Part shown: positions 4,898-6,782 of the stretch, piece after piece
How the letters are laid out: each line of letters begins with the position of its first letter
Numbering within the stretch: the first letter of the stretch is position 1
NCBI GenBank assembly: GCA_031289935.1
Contig: JAITON010000187.1
Location: 1 to 6,782 of the forward strand
DNA: 6,782 nucleotides
Origin: Treponema sp.
GTDB taxonomy: Bacteria; Spirochaetota; Spirochaetia; Treponematales; Breznakiellaceae
Reading direction: 5' to 3'
Notes under the pieces: generated by a model
Databases searched by the model: none
What the model was told of the DNA's origin: nothing
What the model saw: the letters and a program-made list of their open reading frames with translations, nothing else
Position numbers and translations under genes: made by a program

Positions 4898-5661
4898 GGA
4901 CGCCTTCGCCTCCGCTGGGGCGGCCCCCTGCGGTCGGTCGAATAGTACCGTTTCGGGTTCGATCTTGTATCGCGCCCTGTTACTGTTGCCGGAACCGGTA
5001 CGCTATCACTATTACTATCAGCCAGGATAAAGATGAGGTCCGAGCAGGTCTTCTCCACCTCGGCGGCAAAGGAATCTACCATGTTGCTGAACAAAGAGTG
5101 GGCCACCATGGCGATGATGGCGATGATGAGGCCGAAGACCGTGGTAATCAGGGCCTCGTAGATACCGTTGGCCACGATCTGGGCGTTCACCTCCGTGGCC
5201 TCGGCAATGGATTTGAAGGCGCCGATCATGCCCGACACGGTCCCCAGAAATCCCGTCAGAGGCGAGAGGGAGCCCAGGGCCGTGAGGAAGTTGAAGCCGT
5301 CCTCCAGGGCGTTGATGCAGTCCATGGCCTCGCTCTCCACCGCCTTTTCCAGCCGGTGCTCAGAAATCCTGCCCGGCCCGGAAGCCTTCGCCTGGTTTAT
5401 CAGGGTAAGGAGAATGCGCCCCCCGAGCCGCCGCTTGGTCAGACCCAGGAGGTAGGCCTGGGCCCCGTCAAGATCCCCGGCCTTGATAAAGTCCTCGGTT
5501 TTTTCCGCAATATCATCAATCGAAAGATTGCGGCTCAGAAAATAGATGAGCCGCTCCACCGTGAGACCCACCGTGGCCACCGAGAAGAAAAGCAGGGGCC
5601 ACATAAAAACCCCGCCCATATTGAACAATTCCAGCAAAGAGAATCCTGCGCCTGTATCCAT
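4894..5661 (-). CDS. exbB: ExbB/TolQ/MotA-family proton channel protein (255 aa)
   Basis: This is the pentameric channel subunit that, with ExbD, turns proton flow into motion for TonB. The three membrane segments lie at about 17-41, 125-150 and 166-191. Family marks are the first-helix WPLLFFSVATVGLTVERLIYF, the cytoplasmic helices with GLTKRRLGGRILLTLIN, LGSLSPLTGFLGTVSGMIGAF (Pro135, Thr141) and GIYEALITTVFGLIIAI (Thr173-174). These threonines fall at conserved positions. The N-terminus is short, as in TolQ and many stand-alone ExbB proteins. The last 35-40 residues form an unusual tail that is polar and then very basic (QRRRRRP). Its arginine codons also supply the GGAGG and GAAGG SD sequences of the next gene. 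The ATG at 5661 has GAGG about six bases upstream and starts 11 bases after the upstream lipoprotein stop, so it is cotranscribed. Confidence 0.93.
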   Translation of the reverse strand: MDTGAGFSLLELFNMGGVFMWPLLFFSVATVGLTVERLIYFLSRNLSIDDIAEKTEDFIKAGDLDGAQAYLLGLTKRRLGGRILLTLINQAKASGPGRISEHRLEKAVESEAMDCINALEDGFNFLTALGSLSPLTGFLGTVSGMIGAFKSIAEATEVNAQIVANGIYEALITTVFGLIIAIIAMVAHSLFSNMVDSFAAEVEKTCSDLIFILADSNSDSVPVPATVTGRDTRSNPKRYYSTDRRGPPQRRRRRP

Positions 5662-5672
5662 GCCCGCCTCGT

Positions 5673-6581
5673 TTACTTCGTTTTTATCAGCAAAATTGGA
5701 TCACCCAAAGATTGTACCATAGAATCCCATTTATATTGAAGATAGATCCAGGAGAAGGCCTCTTCCCAGTCCCGAAGCAGGTTCCCCGAGTTCCGGACCG
5801 GCCAAAGCAGTTCGGGAAAGACCCGCCGGGTATAACTCGTGTTCCAGTTGATGTCCGCCGCAAAGGTCCATTCGGCCGCTTCTCCGGTCCAGACCGCAGC
5901 GGCCTCCGGGCTCCGGTCCCGGGCTCCGGCCAGTTCGGGGAAAAGGATGGGCCGCCAGTACTGGGCAAAGTCCTCCGGAGCGGCAGGCGCCACGGAGGCC
6001 CCCGGGCCGCCGTACTGGTGCATCCATGCTACCAGGGCCGCGATCCGGGCGTCCCGATTCCGCAGGGCCGTCAAGGCCTCGGTGCCGGTAACCCGGGTAT
6101 CGTTCCGCCGGATGCGCCCCTTGCTAATGTCCAGGGCTTCCAGCTCCCCCTCAAGATGGAACAGGGCCCCGGACGGGCTCAGACGGAATACCCCGGCCCC
6201 GGAAAGCTCCCGGTCAAACTCGTTCCAGCCGTTCAAATTAGGGGCCAGAAAATGCAGGGTGCTGATGGTAATACGCCCTTCCCGGCCATCCGGCAGGCCC
6301 GCAAGTACTACCGGGACGGTAGCCCAGAGTTCCAGCGTGGGATACTCGTCCAGGCTGATGACCAGGTTTTCCTCCCCCTCCGGCCCAAGGACCTGACGGA
6401 TCCGCAACCCCGTGCCGGAAAAGTCCCGGTATTCCGCCAGGATCTCTTCCCGAAAGGCGCTCCCGGCCAGAAGCTCCCCGGCCAGCTCCGTGAGACCTGC
6501 GCAGCCAGAGAGCGTGCACGCGAGCGTACACAGGAGGCCGGCGGCAGCGCATACCAGGAAACTTTTTCTCTGTCCCTTCAT
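5673..6581 (-). CDS. Lipoprotein of unknown function heading the exb-ton operon (302 aa)
   Basis: The N-terminus MKGQRKSF is basic, followed by a hydrophobic stretch and the clear lipobox L-S-G-C, so Cys27 should be lipidated after signal peptidase II cleavage. The mature region has beta-type segments (LVISLDEYPTLELWATVPVVLAGL, GRITISTLHFL), then an alanine- and tryptophan-rich helical part (WMHQYGG, WTGEAAEWTFAADINWN, WEEAFSWIYLQYKWDSM). I do not recognise the family. It may be confined to treponemes or close relatives. It is the first gene of the operon: a strong promoter lies directly upstream and exbB follows after 11 bases. This suggests an envelope partner of the energy-transducing complex, for example an outer-membrane anchored component, by inference only. 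No SD site precedes the ATG, and the predicted transcript starts at the ATG itself. Confidence 0.82.
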   Translation of the reverse strand: MKGQRKSFLVCAAAGLLCTLACTLSGCAGLTELAGELLAGSAFREEILAEYRDFSGTGLRIRQVLGPEGEENLVISLDEYPTLELWATVPVVLAGLPDGREGRITISTLHFLAPNLNGWNEFDRELSGAGVFRLSPSGALFHLEGELEALDISKGRIRRNDTRVTGTEALTALRNRDARIAALVAWMHQYGGPGASVAPAAPEDFAQYWRPILFPELAGARDRSPEAAAVWTGEAAEWTFAADINWNTSYTRRVFPELLWPVRNSGNLLRDWEEAFSWIYLQYKWDSMVQSLGDPILLIKTK

Positions 6582-6587
6582 AGGTAG

Positions 6588-6616
6588 AGTATAGCCCGCA
6601 GCGGGAGGTATGACAA
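6588..6616 (-). promoter_or_regulatory. Strong sigma-70 promoter of the lipoprotein-exbB-exbD-exbD-tonB operon, leaderless
   Basis: On the minus strand TTGTCA (6611-6616; five of six consensus bases) and TATACT (6588-6593; five of six) are exactly 17 bp apart. The -10 ends seven positions before the A of the ATG at 6581, so the most likely first transcribed base is the start codon itself. The spacer contains a perfect 5+1+5 palindrome, CCCGC-A-GCGGG on the plus strand (6595-6605), well placed for a repressor or other regulator. Confidence 0.7.
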
Positions 6617-6659
6617 TGCCGCCAGGACCCTTCCCGGATGAGCCGAATATATGAGGCTT

Positions 6660-6782
6660 TTAGGTGATTATTGCGTCTATATGTTCCTGCAACTCAATAG
6701 TTAATTGCAACGCGGCTATTATCTTTTGATAATGCGATATGCCGTCGTAGTCTAACCGCCGCCCTTTGCGATCCTTGAGCCA
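6660..6782 (-). CDS. C-terminal 40 residues of a probable restriction-modification DNA methyltransferase (partial)
   Basis: Reading leftward from the window edge, an open frame gives WLKDRKGRRLDYDGISHY, then QKIIAALQLTIELQEHIDAIIT and a TAA stop at 6660-6662. The pattern KDRKGR-L-(Y/F)-D-I-HYQKII-AL--T--L---ID resembles the extreme C-terminus of large restriction-modification proteins, with adenine methyltransferase or type ISP-like enzymes as the closest I recall. That comparison rests on memory of the motif and the match is short. The gene begins outside the window. It runs in the same direction as the lipoprotein operon, but that operon has its own promoter 44 bases past this stop, so it is probably a separate unit. 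Confidence 0.6.
   Translation of the reverse strand, partial: WLKDRKGRRLDYDGISHYQKIIAALQLTIELQEHIDAIIT

Noticed and set aside
5712..6587. Plus-strand open frame of 291 residues opposite the operon lipoprotein
   Set aside because: Pro/Gly/Arg-rich shadow frame of a high-GC gene; the minus frame has a signal peptide, lipobox, promoter and operon context.

Overview
This 6.8 kb window is a bacterial chromosomal segment. It fits a spirochaete of the Treponema type: lipoproteins with relaxed lipoboxes, an exbB-exbD-exbD-tonB cluster led by an unrecognised lipoprotein, and a small hypothetical protein whose sequence feels familiar from treponemes and other gut bacteria. The taxonomic call comes from recalled family resemblance and is only moderately certain.

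Layout. (1) 1-577, minus strand: a small secreted lipoprotein with a TTG start and a strong Shine-Dalgarno (SD) site, followed by two hairpins. The second is a good intrinsic terminator. (2) 578-1234, minus: a 218-residue hypothetical protein with a helical N-terminal half and a beta-sandwich-like C-terminal end. (3) 1235-1858: 624 bases with no convincing gene but dense in structure. It holds eight tandem 21-bp palindromic units (1298-1465), four stem-loops (1539-1672) and two divergent promoters. The leftward promoter has TTGACA and TATAAT, both perfect, 18 bp apart. The implied minus-strand transcript has a leader of roughly 480 nt made almost entirely of hairpins before the hypothetical protein. 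(4) 1859-3440, plus: a two-gene operon with a radical SAM protein resembling 'radical SAM mobile pair protein B' (SPL-like) and, one base later, a class I SAM-dependent methyltransferase. (5) 3446-6581, minus and convergent with the previous operon: lipoprotein, ExbB, ExbD, ExbD and TonB, with 11-nt spacing or short overlaps. This is a proton-motive-force-driven energy-transducing complex of the inner membrane. Its promoter (6588-6616) lies so close to the start codon that the mRNA is predicted to be leaderless. (6) 6660-6782, minus: the last 40 codons of a protein that resembles the C-terminus of a restriction-modification DNA methyltransferase.

The most unusual features are the structured leader with its palindromic repeat array, and a G8 tract at the exbD/exbD overlap where a single-base gain would fuse the two ExbD frames. 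An A9 tract lies just inside the second exbD. No CRISPR array, tRNA, rRNA, transposase or integrase was seen.
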